A stretch of DNA of 20,109 bases from Planctomycetaceae bacterium UBA2972 (lineage in GTDB: Bacteria; Planctomycetota; Planctomycetia; Pirellulales; Pirellulaceae): contig DEAW01000067.1 in NCBI GenBank assembly GCA_002348315.1, forward strand, positions 3,076-23,184, written 5' to 3'. The notes under the pieces were generated by a model. It worked only from the letters and a program-made list of their open reading frames with translations, had not been told where the DNA came from and did not search any database. Below, one piece after another: positions 1 to 7,712 of this stretch (position 1 is the first letter of the stretch; every line of letters starts with the position of its first letter). The translations under genes and the position numbers were made by a program.

Positions 1-659
1 TCTGCCGTTTCTTCTGCGAGTTCTTCAGGTTTGGTTTCTGTTGGAGTTTCCGCAGGTGTGTCCTGTAAGAGAGCAACCTGCTGTTGGTCTAATCCGGTCA
101 ACTTCAACCAATCAGATTTCTGTTTGTCATTGAGCAGCGCAAAGATCTTGCGTTCGGTCAGCAGGTGAAGTGACTTTGCTTCTTCTGCTGTCGCATTTTT
201 AGCTAGATCGGTTCGGTGTTTTACATGGACACGAATGGCAGCGGCTTGACGATCATCGATGTTGATCGCGACTCGGACTTCTGATTTAAGCAGAGACTGC
301 AAACCGTCTTTGCGGAATTGAATGCGATTGATTTTGTTGCGTTGGCTAATCGTTAGTAGGCTCAAAGCCATTTGTTCAGAGGATGAACGGAATTGCTGAG
401 CCAGGACTTCCTGTTCAACGCGTGTGTTTTCTGCGTAAAGCGATTTGAAGATATCCAACCGCTGTTGCTTTAATGTCTGGAACTTACCAGTCATTTCAGT
501 AGTTAAACCTGTTTGGTCCTGATTTGCTGGATCTGCCAGAATATCTAATACACCAAGGTCCGGCGTAAAATCATCAGCAGAAACTGCTGGTGCAGTGAAG
601 CTAATAGCTAGCAAGAACAAGAGAGACTTGAGGCTGAAACCTGAATCGCGAATAATCAT
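1..659 (-). CDS. Secreted hypothetical protein, C-terminus beyond the left edge
   Basis: An open frame of 219 codons runs from an ATG at 659 leftward off the window with no stop, so only the N-terminal part is visible. The first ~28 residues form a Sec signal peptide (hydrophobic core LLFLLAISF, likely cleavage after VSA). The rest is charged, glutamine-rich and mostly helical. A segment around residues 170-185 reads LTERKIFALLNDKQKSDW, which resembles the LTxxQ / 'LTPEQ..KW' helices common in secreted planctomycete proteins and distantly recalls Spy/CpxP-type proteins. The visible end is rich in Pro, Thr and Glu. An in-frame ATG at 731 would add 24 residues, but it would bury the signal peptide, so I prefer 659. 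It is transcribed divergently from the peptidase gene at 1059. Function unknown; the LTxxQ resemblance is an inference from pattern only. Confidence 0.75.
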   Translation of the reverse strand, partial: MIIRDSGFSLKSLLFLLAISFTAPAVSADDFTPDLGVLDILADPANQDQTGLTTEMTGKFQTLKQQRLDIFKSLYAENTRVEQEVLAQQFRSSSEQMALSLLTISQRNKINRIQFRKDGLQSLLKSEVRVAINIDDRQAAAIRVHVKHRTDLAKNATAEEAKSLHLLTERKIFALLNDKQKSDWLKLTGLDQQQVALLQDTPAETPTETKPEELAEETA

Positions 660-1058
660 TGGATGGTTGTCCGTTGCGGAGGTATTTAGGTTTGATGGCT
701 CTTTTTGGGGTACCCATAGTGCCGTGGTCATCAATACAGCACTTTCACCTTCTCGACCTTATTTCAGTAGTGAATTGAGTAATCTTTGAAGGGGGATGGT
801 CGTAGGGTTTATGCGCAATAGTTGCCTATAGCGGTATACATTTTAATAATATGATTTAACCAGTTTTTACGCTTTACGTTTCGGTGTGAAAATAGGAAAT
901 ATATGCTTGCTAGGGAGTTCACAGGCTGTATTTGCCGACTTTAGCGGTAATTCGGACAAAGTGAAGTCGGGTCGCTAGGCAGAAATTTCGGGGAAACCCT
1001 GCAAAAACAGGTGTTTTAGTGCTGTGCTGATTGGCCTTGTCCCTTAATGTACTGAGTA
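660..1058. other. Divergent intergenic region
   Basis: This 399-base stretch lies between two divergent genes and should hold both promoters. I find no convincing coding frame in it. It becomes AT-rich around 830-860 (for example TTGCCT at 822-827 and AATAAT about 17 bases downstream), which could be a plus-strand promoter, but the match is weak. An inverted repeat lies at 935-970 and is listed separately. No tRNA or riboswitch pattern was recognised. Confidence 0.5.
935..970. repeat. Inverted repeat upstream of the DUF1570 gene
   Basis: CCGACTT at 935-941 pairs perfectly with AAGTCGG at 964-970 around a 22-base spacer. It sits 88 bases upstream of the ATG of the peptidase gene. It could be a leader stem or a protein-binding site, and a seven-base match at this spacing could also be chance. 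No T-tract follows, so it is not an intrinsic terminator. Confidence 0.25.
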
Positions 1059-2444
1059 ATGAATCTGTACTATAAAATTCCGATTATTTTGACGCTTGTA
1101 GCGGGTGTAGTCCATGCGCAGCCAGAAGGACAATCCATAGATCTGCGTAGTTATGGACTAAATATTCCCCCCGGAGAGATGATACGCTCGGACGGTCAAA
1201 ATGTGAAAACCGTAGATGAATACGGTAATTCAGTGATAGCGAAAGTGCATGTAACCGTCGGGTCTTATCATGTCGTCCTGCTCCCCGATGGACAGCTTGT
1301 GGGTCGAGCGAAAGGCGAATGCCTTAAATCCGAAGAGCCTTTTGTTGCCGCGGACAAACTTCGACTTGGAAAGAATCTTTTGGAGACTCAGTTCAGAGGG
1401 TTCAAGGTTCGTAAAACAGGGCGGTATGTCTACATCTACAACACTAGCGAAGGCTTTGCTCAGGCAACGAGCCAGATCCTCGAGAAGATGGCACCTGGGA
1501 TTCTTGGCTTCATGAAAAATCTGGATTTGGAAGTGCATGAACCGGAAGTCCCCTTAGTGGTAGTCATGTTTCGAACAGAAGCTGAATTTCAGAGGTATCG
1601 TAAAACGCCCGCCGGAATCGTGGCTTATTATCACACACTGACTAATCGAGTAGTGATGTATGAAGAGTCGAGGTTGACCGAAATCAAACCGGAGCTCGCG
1701 ATTAAGCAGAAAATCAATACCATTGCTCACGAGGGTGTTCACCAGCTTTTACACAATATCGGTGTTCAGACCAGGACGTCCCAGTGGCCGATGTGGATTA
1801 CCGAGGGGATTGCCGAGTATTTGTCTCCTACCAGTGCCGGACAATACATGCGTTGGAAGGGGGCCGGGACAGTCAATGACTTTCGCATGTTCGAGCTTGA
1901 GCAATTTTTGAAGACGACTGATTTGCTTGCTGGGATGCCAGGGAAATGGACTCGGGACACGCTCACTGCTTATCAGCTTGATTCTCGAGGCTATGCTTCT
2001 GCCTGGGTGCTCACGCACTATCTCGCGAAGGTGCGGCCAATCCAATTTAAGGGCTATCTTCAGGAATTGCAGAAGCTGGGACCATTGGAAGGTGTTTATC
2101 GAGTTTCTGCGGAGGGAACGATTGAGCGGCACATCGACTTATTTGCTAAGCATTTTCAAGTGGAGCCGGCAGTTCTTGAGAAGCAGTTGGTGCCGTACAT
2201 TAATAAGCTTCCCTATAAAGACCCGTTCATTGAATGGCCTCACGTCACGGTATTGTTGCGTTTCCGAGCTCCGCGTGGTGTTCAAATGCTTGGAAATGTC
2301 TTTCACAATGATGAAATAGCCGAACAATGGCTGGCACGTACACTGAACCAACTGGAACTTTCAAAAGACCAGGTTCAAATTCAGAAAAAGGTGTTTCCTA
2401 CCCGGGTTCTTGCTGAACGTTATGTGCGGGCATCCTTGAATTAA
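1059..2444 (+). CDS. Secreted DUF1570 family zinc metallopeptidase (peptidase MA-like)
   Basis: The 461-residue protein starts with a Sec signal peptide (hydrophobic 7-17, cleavage probably after VVHA at 20). The catalytic signature is clear: HEGVH at 224-228 gives two zinc-binding histidines and the catalytic Glu225. WITEGIAEY at 246-254 follows 25 residues after His224 and supplies the third zinc ligand, probably Glu249, as in gluzincins. The surrounding text (HQLLHN.G.Q.R....P.W..EG.AEY) is the typical DUF1570 pattern of planctomycetes. The N-terminal ~200 residues are not a domain I can name. By family it should be a periplasmic or extracellular peptidase; the substrate is unknown. The start lacks a strong ribosome-binding site. 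The next gene begins 33 bases downstream on the same strand, so co-transcription is plausible. Confidence 0.85.
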   Translation: MNLYYKIPIILTLVAGVVHAQPEGQSIDLRSYGLNIPPGEMIRSDGQNVKTVDEYGNSVIAKVHVTVGSYHVVLLPDGQLVGRAKGECLKSEEPFVAADKLRLGKNLLETQFRGFKVRKTGRYVYIYNTSEGFAQATSQILEKMAPGILGFMKNLDLEVHEPEVPLVVVMFRTEAEFQRYRKTPAGIVAYYHTLTNRVVMYEESRLTEIKPELAIKQKINTIAHEGVHQLLHNIGVQTRTSQWPMWITEGIAEYLSPTSAGQYMRWKGAGTVNDFRMFELEQFLKTTDLLAGMPGKWTRDTLTAYQLDSRGYASAWVLTHYLAKVRPIQFKGYLQELQKLGPLEGVYRVSAEGTIERHIDLFAKHFQVEPAVLEKQLVPYINKLPYKDPFIEWPHVTVLLRFRAPRGVQMLGNVFHNDEIAEQWLARTLNQLELSKDQVQIQKKVFPTRVLAERYVRASLN

Positions 2445-2477
2445 CGGAAGCAGGAAAACGGCGGTTACGCTTATATT

Positions 2478-3428
2478 ATGTGGTTTCATCTAAACGGACA
2501 ACTATTTTGGGCGTCAGCGGTTTGTTATCTGAGTTTGGGTGCAGTCGCCTTTGCGTTACGCCGTCGACGCGGGATCGGCGTGTTCCTGTTGGTCGCCGCT
2601 GCTCTGTTGTTTCTCCTCTCGGACTCTATCCATTGGATCATTTATCAACAAACCAAAATTCCGTTGTCTCCAACCTGGCAAGCCGGAGGAGTCTATTTTT
2701 ATGGGCTGGCGATGTCGTTGTATCAAGCATTTCCGTTGGGTTTGCTTTATCTCTTTTCACGGTGCAGTGACATTGCCGTTAAAAAACACGGACATCTTGC
2801 CAGAGGGCGTAGAAACCCGCATGAGTTGCCAGAGCATCATGGGAAACGGTGGATTGGATTGGCTGCATTATCGTTCGTGCTGCCGCTAGGGCTCGTGACC
2901 GGACCGTTGGGCGTCACACATACCTGGTGGCGGTTACATCAAATGGACATGGGTAAGATCAACCCACGTGGTCGGGGTATGTTAGTACTGGCTCAGGCTG
3001 TGTTTGCAATGAGTTGGTTATCAGGTTATTTTCTTTTGGCCGTATCGCTCTGTGGATTTCATTTCTATTCGAACGAAATATTAGGGTTTCTCGGTTTTGC
3101 TCCGGTCTTACCTCCCTTTTGGGACGCCTGCGTTTATTACTTTCCTACAGCTTTGATGTCGCTTAGTTTCTGGCAGGCAATCGCTGCTGTGGCGATCTAC
3201 CGCCGAGGGTATTCAGTATCTCAGACGATCGGGCAACTTAGCGGAGTGGGCTTGATTGGTGGTGGTGTCGTTTGGCAGATTGTCAGTTCCATTACACCGT
3301 TAGGGCACGTAGCGCCGGCAGTCAAGTTGCCTGCTGCAGGCCTGGTCATCACATTGGCGGGGTGTATTGTCTGGCTGGCTAGTCTTTGCAGTGCGCACCA
3401 GATCCCGAAACTTGCTGAAGCTGACTGA
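2478..3428 (+). CDS. Polytopic inner-membrane protein of unknown function
   Basis: The 316-residue product has about eight hydrophobic stretches suited to membrane helices, near residues 7-27, 33-55, 72-94, 125-147, 166-192, 218-240, 252-272 and 284-304. A basic, histidine-rich loop lies at 102-123. I do not recognise a family or a catalytic motif. Aromatic residues are abundant at the helix ends. It follows the DUF1570 peptidase gene by 33 bases and probably shares its transcript. Its last 50 bases overlap the 3' end of the ZIP transporter gene on the opposite strand. The long open frame, the consistent membrane topology and the clean position behind the peptidase make it a real gene. No function is assigned. 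Confidence 0.8.
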   Translation: MWFHLNGQLFWASAVCYLSLGAVAFALRRRRGIGVFLLVAAALLFLLSDSIHWIIYQQTKIPLSPTWQAGGVYFYGLAMSLYQAFPLGLLYLFSRCSDIAVKKHGHLARGRRNPHELPEHHGKRWIGLAALSFVLPLGLVTGPLGVTHTWWRLHQMDMGKINPRGRGMLVLAQAVFAMSWLSGYFLLAVSLCGFHFYSNEILGFLGFAPVLPPFWDACVYYFPTALMSLSFWQAIAAVAIYRRGYSVSQTIGQLSGVGLIGGGVVWQIVSSITPLGHVAPAVKLPAAGLVITLAGCIVWLASLCSAHQIPKLAEAD

Positions 3429-4311
3429 TCGCGTGATTGTGCCCATCGTGATTGTGTTCGGGCTCGACAGCCTGAAGCCCCAATCCAAGCAGCATGCCAA
3501 GGATCAGGGCCAGTGTCAGTTTAAGGCGGTCGTGGCTGTGAAACGTTAGCTCAGGCAGAATATCAGAAAGCGCGATAGTCAGGAAACACCCTGCGGAGAT
3601 ACCAAAGATCCAACCGAGCAAGGTGGTGTTGACCGGGTCGGCCAAAATATCAAAACCATAGGCGGCCGTATAGATACTGATCGGGGAGATTACTGCGTAA
3701 GCTAAGTTGACCAGCATGATATTCCTTTGATCCCAACCGGTACTCTTCATTACCGAGATCACGGACATGGCGTCGAGTGGTTTATGTAATAGAATTGCCG
3801 CAGCGAGGGCAAGTCCTGGAAGTAATGGCGATCCGGCGTTCTGAGCAACTGAATCGACTACGATTGCTGAAATGGCAACGCCATCGATGATGGCTTCAAT
3901 CCCCAGGCCAACAAACAATCCGATCCAGCTATAACGACTACTGTGGACTTCACAATGATCCGGGTCCTCACTGGCAGTGGTGTGCGTATGCTCCGGCTGT
4001 TGACAACTGTGATCGTGGACATGTTCATCGTCATGCGTCACGTGCTTATGGACATGGAAGGTGCGAAGCAAGAGGAATGTCACGAGGATTCCCGCTAAGA
4101 CTGCCAGCGCAGCGCTATGCGTATCCCCATTTAATTCGAGTACCGAATGGGGTAGTAGGTGTAGGATGGCGACCGAAAGCATCAAGCCGCCTACAAAGCT
4201 GAGTAACAACTGTAGGCCGGTATGAGAAAATTTCAGTTTGGATACAATGACTCCACCAGCGAGTGAGCTGAGAAAAGTCAATATTGCGTAGATAAGGTAA
4301 GTTGTATTCAC
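3379..4311 (-). CDS. ZIP family divalent metal transporter
   Basis: The 310-residue membrane protein has the ZIP layout: three N-terminal helices, a histidine-rich cytoplasmic-type loop (residues 86-123, with HVHKHVTHDDEHVHDH), then TM4 onward. TM4 carries E139-A-I-I-D143-G and TM5 carries H176-K-P-L-D180, the two metal-binding helices of the family. GCFLTIALSDILPEL at 241-255 is the usual TM7 region. A second His cluster (HNHDGHNH, 286-293) ends the protein. The family moves Zn, Fe or Mn into the cytoplasm. The first TM4 ligand position is usually His and is Glu here. The start at 4311 lies 19 bases after the sufE stop, so the two are probably translated from one mRNA. The last 50 bases overlap the convergent membrane-protein gene. 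Metal specificity cannot be read from sequence. Confidence 0.9.
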   Translation of the reverse strand: MNTTYLIYAILTFLSSLAGGVIVSKLKFSHTGLQLLLSFVGGLMLSVAILHLLPHSVLELNGDTHSAALAVLAGILVTFLLLRTFHVHKHVTHDDEHVHDHSCQQPEHTHTTASEDPDHCEVHSSRYSWIGLFVGLGIEAIIDGVAISAIVVDSVAQNAGSPLLPGLALAAAILLHKPLDAMSVISVMKSTGWDQRNIMLVNLAYAVISPISIYTAAYGFDILADPVNTTLLGWIFGISAGCFLTIALSDILPELTFHSHDRLKLTLALILGMLLGLGLQAVEPEHNHDGHNHAISQLQQVSGSGAHCKD

Positions 4312-4330
4312 CGTGAACGGTCGCAGGTTG

Positions 4331-4765
4331 CTATTGAGAATGTAGGGTTTCCAATGCGAGCGACTTAATGCGTCCGATCATTGAATTGAGCCCATTGGAT
4401 CTTGAGCGACTTATATGTTGTCGCAATTCAATGGATTCAAAAACGCTATTGATGTCGAGCTGTAATATTTCATCGGCAGTTTTGTCGCTAAACAACATGA
4501 TCACAATACATACGAGTCCCTTTACCAACTGGGAGTCACTATCTGCGCGGAAATAGTACCGACCATCGTCAGTTGCCTGGATAATCAGCCAAACGCTGCT
4601 GAGGCACCCCTGCACCCGGTTTTCCTCGGTCTGATACTCCGCTTCCAGAGGAGGCATTGTGTTTCCGGTTTCGATGATGTATCGATAACGTTCTTCCCAG
4701 TCATCAAAGAGTTCAAACTCCTCAATCAACTCGTCAACAGTTATTGAGTCAACGCGATTAGACAC
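4331..4765 (-). CDS. sufE: SufE family cysteine desulfuration protein
   Basis: The 144-residue length matches SufE. The signature ENRVQGCLSSVWL (residues 48-60) holds the sulfur-accepting Cys54. The C-terminal SRSNGLNSMI (121-130) matches the conserved R.NGL.SM block. SufE accepts persulfide sulfur from the desulfurase SufS and passes it to the SufBCD scaffold for Fe-S cluster assembly in the cytoplasm. The start is GTG at 4765, preceded by GCAGGA at suitable distance. No sufS, sufB, sufC or sufD gene is in the window, so the partner must be encoded elsewhere. It lies between a thioredoxin-like gene (85 bases upstream) and the ZIP transporter gene (19 bases downstream), all on the minus strand. 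Confidence 0.9.
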   Translation of the reverse strand: MSNRVDSITVDELIEEFELFDDWEERYRYIIETGNTMPPLEAEYQTEENRVQGCLSSVWLIIQATDDGRYYFRADSDSQLVKGLVCIVIMLFSDKTADEILQLDINSVFESIELRQHISRSRSNGLNSMIGRIKSLALETLHSQ

Positions 4766-4827
4766 AGTCGTATTGTCCTGCCATTTGGAAAGATAGATTC
4801 AAGTCGCAGTGTTTTATTGTCACATAG

Positions 4828-4833
4828 ATTATA
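4828..4833 (-). promoter_or_regulatory. Possible -10 box ahead of sufE
   Basis: On the minus strand the gap between the thioredoxin-like gene and sufE contains a perfect TATAAT, 63 bases upstream of the sufE GTG. The hexamer 17 bases further upstream is a poor -35 match. It may give sufE and the ZIP gene their own promoter inside the larger unit. Sequence resemblance only. Confidence 0.25.
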
Positions 4834-4850
4834 GATCCTGCAACCACAAA

Positions 4851-5411
4851 CTAATCGTTGTGTTTTTCGCGTAGTCGCGGCGAGGTGCGACAGATAAGTT
4901 GTACGCGTTCGAATTCGTTGAGCCAATCCTGAATAACCTGCTCATGGACGCTATCGCCGGGCGTCACCATGCCAATACTACAGGCCGCACCGGTAATAGT
5001 CTCGGCCATAGCTCGATATTTTGAGATGGTCCTGTCGCCGTAATGGCCGACATATTGCATATCTTCATTAAAGAATAGAAGCTGAGGGACACGAGCACCT
5101 CCGCAAATGGTTAGTTCCTGCTTTAATTCGGGAAAGGTGTCCCGGTCAATGAACCGAATGTTGAGAGTCGAAGTCGTGTCAGCGAATCGTTGAAAGATTG
5201 GACACTGTACGACGCAGTCGCCACACCATGCTCCGGCGAATACCAGGACGTTGAGTTCCCGGGTGAAACCGTTAAGCAAGGACGTCTGCTCTTGGTTGAG
5301 CGTGGTTTGTTCAAACACCTGTTGCCATTTTCGGCGATCCCCGTCATTTCCATGCTGGTCGAGGAATTCCTGGTAAGAGAGTGCGTGACTAAAGTAATCT
5401 GCTGGGTTCAT
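4851..5411 (-). CDS. Thioredoxin-like protein with a CGDC active site
   Basis: The 186-residue protein lacks a signal peptide and should be cytoplasmic. The thioredoxin fold is marked by FAGAWCGDC (58-66), with redox cysteines C63 and C66, and by ARVPQLLFF (106-114), whose Pro109 is the conserved cis-proline. The CGDC dipeptide and the long N-terminal helix region fit the 'thioredoxin family protein' group (Thioredoxin_9) rather than classical CGPC thioredoxin. Extra cysteines occur at 70 and 103. The tail after about residue 140 is not in classical thioredoxin. A reductase or bacilliredoxin-like role is plausible but the partner is unknown. It is the gene before sufE on the minus strand, 45 bases after the stop of the secreted-protein gene. 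The ATG at 5411 has only a weak upstream GGA. Confidence 0.85.
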   Translation of the reverse strand: MNPADYFSHALSYQEFLDQHGNDGDRRKWQQVFEQTTLNQEQTSLLNGFTRELNVLVFAGAWCGDCVVQCPIFQRFADTTSTLNIRFIDRDTFPELKQELTICGGARVPQLLFFNEDMQYVGHYGDRTISKYRAMAETITGAACSIGMVTPGDSVHEQVIQDWLNEFERVQLICRTSPRLREKHND

Positions 5412-5456
5412 ATGCGTGTAATCCAGTTGTGATGGGAAGCCATTTAAATGTCTTCA

Positions 5457-6068
5457 CTATCTTAACCTATTGTTGAGGTTACGGATTTGCCCGTGTACCT
5501 GGCTTGTTGCTCTTACAACCAATACGCGTAGCGGTGGGTAGTAGATGATGACGCCCGGTCCGCCGTTGACTTCCCAGAATTGTGGTGAAATCGTACGCTG
5601 GATTAACGACACTAGCCGGGGGCCGTAGTCCGGCAAGTTGGCCCCTGCGCGTGGTGCGATAAATTGACGGGCGCCACCGAGTTGTTGCGTTCCAGCGGCG
5701 AGATGACGTTCAAGTGCGGATTGTAGTTTGTCGGAGTTGGAATGGTATTTGGAGGGCAGGTTTCGATTAATGCGAATTTCCAACTCGCGTAAGATTTTCA
5801 TTAATCTGGCTCGGATCTTGACACGGTATTGATTTAGGGTGGGGCTCACACGAAGACGCGCATCGCTAAGCAATTCCGAGTAGAGGCGGGTCAGCTCAAT
5901 GACAGCTAACTCATGATCCGCCGCGGATTCAGCCGTTGCTTCACTTACCATCCAGTGTGAGATTACGTCGTCATACTCTTTAAAGGAACGTGGTGCATCC
6001 TGGGTAAGACCCAGAGACGGTGTGAGTAAGAGAAGGATGGTTGCGGTTAAAGTGTTCCGGCAATTCAT
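5457..6068 (-). CDS. Secreted planctomycete protein with C-terminal 'GGPG' domain
   Basis: I choose the ATG at 6068 (203 residues) because it is preceded by AAAGAAG and places a Sec signal peptide at the N-terminus (hydrophobic TATILLLLTPSLGL, 8-21). The frame is open further upstream to a possible start at 6131, which would mask the signal. After a helical, charged middle region (30-125), the last ~50 residues read L..LIQRTI.P..W...GGPG.I.YY...LVV, then HGQI..L...L. I recognise this C-terminal pattern from many secreted planctomycete proteins, where it resembles a short secretin/STN-like half-domain. The molecular function is unknown. It is the first gene of the leftward minus-strand row, 45 bases before the thioredoxin-like gene, though its secreted nature suggests an unrelated role. 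Confidence 0.75.
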   Translation of the reverse strand: MNCRNTLTATILLLLTPSLGLTQDAPRSFKEYDDVISHWMVSEATAESAADHELAVIELTRLYSELLSDARLRVSPTLNQYRVKIRARLMKILRELEIRINRNLPSKYHSNSDKLQSALERHLAAGTQQLGGARQFIAPRAGANLPDYGPRLVSLIQRTISPQFWEVNGGPGVIIYYPPLRVLVVRATSQVHGQIRNLNNRLR

Positions 6069-6277
6069 GATGACTTCTTTGGGAAAGCAACGATGTTGAT
6101 TCAATAGTACGAAAGATGCTTCAAAAGGCAAGTCCGAGTTGCGAGGTGGACGTTTTCAGCAGGAGAAAGCAGGTTTGAGCCAGCTAGCGTATTCTGTTAA
6201 TTTAAACTGTTACAAGTGATAGTTTTGTCCGCAAAAGGTGGACAGGACAGAATCCCATTAAAAAGCGGACTAGATGC

Positions 6278-7654
6278 ATGTTAAATCTGACGAGTAACGC
6301 ACAGGCCCATACGTGTGATGGTGTCTCACGGCGCGATTTTATTCAAGTTGGTAGCTTAGGTGCGGTCGGTCTCTCCTTACCTCAGCTGGTAGAAGCTCAA
6401 CAGACTGGTGCGGTCAAGGATGATCATGATGAAAAGAACGTCATCATGATTTTCAATCTTGGGGCGCCCAGTCAAATCGACACGTTTGATCCTAAACCGG
6501 ATGCCGCTGCGGAAATCCGAGGGCCGTTTAGTCCTATTCAAACGGCATCTCCGGAAATGATGCTGACCGAGATTCTTCCGCGACATGCCAGGATAGCAGA
6601 TAAGTTTTCTTTGGTGCGAAGCGTTTATCACACCGGTGCTGCGGTCCATGATACCGGTCACCAAATGATGCAGACCGGGCGCCTGTTTACCGGAGGGATC
6701 AATACGCCCCATGCAGGGTGTGCCTTGTCGTATCTGCGTGGTCGTAAAACCGATTTGCCCGCACACGCGATCTTGCCGGAACCGATGGGATCGACCGGAG
6801 GGAATCTTCCGCATGGGCAGGATGCAGGCTTTCTGGGAAAGGCATATGATCCCTTCGTGTTAAATGCCGACCCGGCTAAGCAGGATTTTGAAGTACCGGA
6901 TCTATTGCCTCCGGCTGAGATCGGAGAAGCCAGATTGAATCGACGGCGGAAACTACGCGACGTGGTGGAAGATACGGTGCGTGGATTTGAGAACAGCGAA
7001 AATGCGGAATTACTTGGTTCTAATTTCGAAGCGGCTTTCCGCTTAATGACCAGTCCGGAAGCTCGGAACGCTTTTGATTTGAGTAAAGAGCCTGAAAAGG
7101 TTCGGCAACGTTATGGTATGAATCGATTCGGCCAATGCTGCCTTTTATCTCGGCGTCTAATTGAAGCAGGGGTACGCTTCGTTACCGTTAATACGTTCCT
7201 GACGGTCTTCAATGAAATTACCTGGGATATCCACGGAAGTAATCCCTTCACGTCAATTGCTGGCATGAAAGATATTGTTGCACCAATGTATGATCAGGCT
7301 TACTCAGCATTGATTGAGGATTTGGAACAACGCGGGCTTCTGGAAAATACATTGGTGTGCAATCTGGCCGAATTTGGAAGAACGCCTCGAGTCAATCCAG
7401 CTGGCGGACGAGATCACTGGCCGCAGTGCTTTAGCGTCTATTTTGCCGGTGGGGGAGTGCAGGGAGGACAGGTTGTTGGTGCGAGCGATCCCAATGGTGG
7501 ATTTCCTGCAGAGCGAGCTGTGGATCCAGCGAATGTAGTCGCGACGATTTACCATAGCCTTGGGTTTGATCTCGACACAGCCTTGCCCGGACCAAACGGG
7601 CGACCGTTCCCGCTTGTCGACTTTGGCAAAGAAGCCATTACCGAATTGTTCTAA
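6278..7654 (+). CDS. Tat-exported DUF1501 protein
   Basis: The 458-residue protein opens with a twin-arginine signal: VSRRDFI at 16-22, then a hydrophobic stretch to about 38 and LVEAQ as a likely cleavage area. Tat export implies that it folds before leaving the cytoplasm. DUF1501 hallmarks follow: NLGAPSQIDTFDPKP (60-74), HTGAAVHDTGHQ (118-129), WDIHG (316-320), EFGRTPR (365-371) and GGRDHWP (376-382). DUF1501 belongs to the alkaline phosphatase-like superfamily, and the Asp/His residues in the last two motifs are candidate metal ligands. The reaction is unknown. DUF1501 genes are typically paired with DUF1549/DUF1553 genes in planctomycetes, and here that gene follows after 58 bases. The start codon at 6278 has only a weak upstream GCGGA. 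Confidence 0.92.
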   Translation: MLNLTSNAQAHTCDGVSRRDFIQVGSLGAVGLSLPQLVEAQQTGAVKDDHDEKNVIMIFNLGAPSQIDTFDPKPDAAAEIRGPFSPIQTASPEMMLTEILPRHARIADKFSLVRSVYHTGAAVHDTGHQMMQTGRLFTGGINTPHAGCALSYLRGRKTDLPAHAILPEPMGSTGGNLPHGQDAGFLGKAYDPFVLNADPAKQDFEVPDLLPPAEIGEARLNRRRKLRDVVEDTVRGFENSENAELLGSNFEAAFRLMTSPEARNAFDLSKEPEKVRQRYGMNRFGQCCLLSRRLIEAGVRFVTVNTFLTVFNEITWDIHGSNPFTSIAGMKDIVAPMYDQAYSALIEDLEQRGLLENTLVCNLAEFGRTPRVNPAGGRDHWPQCFSVYFAGGGVQGGQVVGASDPNGGFPAERAVDPANVVATIYHSLGFDLDTALPGPNGRPFPLVDFGKEAITELF

Positions 7655-7683
7655 TGTTTCGAAGAATGAGCATATTAATAGTG

Positions 7684-7700
7684 CGAAGATCCTTTCTTCG
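7684..7700. repeat. Small hairpin before the DUF1549/DUF1553 start
   Basis: CGAAG at 7684-7688 pairs with CTTCG at 7696-7700 around a seven-base loop. It ends just before AAAGGTG (7702-7708), the ribosome-binding site of the ATG at 7713. The hairpin does not cover that site. It might mark processing between the first two cistrons, or mean nothing. Confidence 0.25.
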
Positions 7701-7712
7701 TAAAGGTGCGAT

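Noticed and set aside
595..789. Plus-strand open frame of 64 codons
   Set aside because: It overlaps the start and signal-peptide region of the minus-strand secreted protein and has no supporting motif or ribosome-binding site.
3960..4060. Histidine-codon-rich stretch as a DNA repeat array
   Set aside because: It encodes the His-rich loop expected in ZIP transporters, and the codons are varied rather than repeated units.
7684..7700. Hairpin as an intrinsic terminator after DUF1501
   Set aside because: The stem has only five pairs, no T-run follows, and it is placed right before a ribosome-binding site inside an apparent operon.
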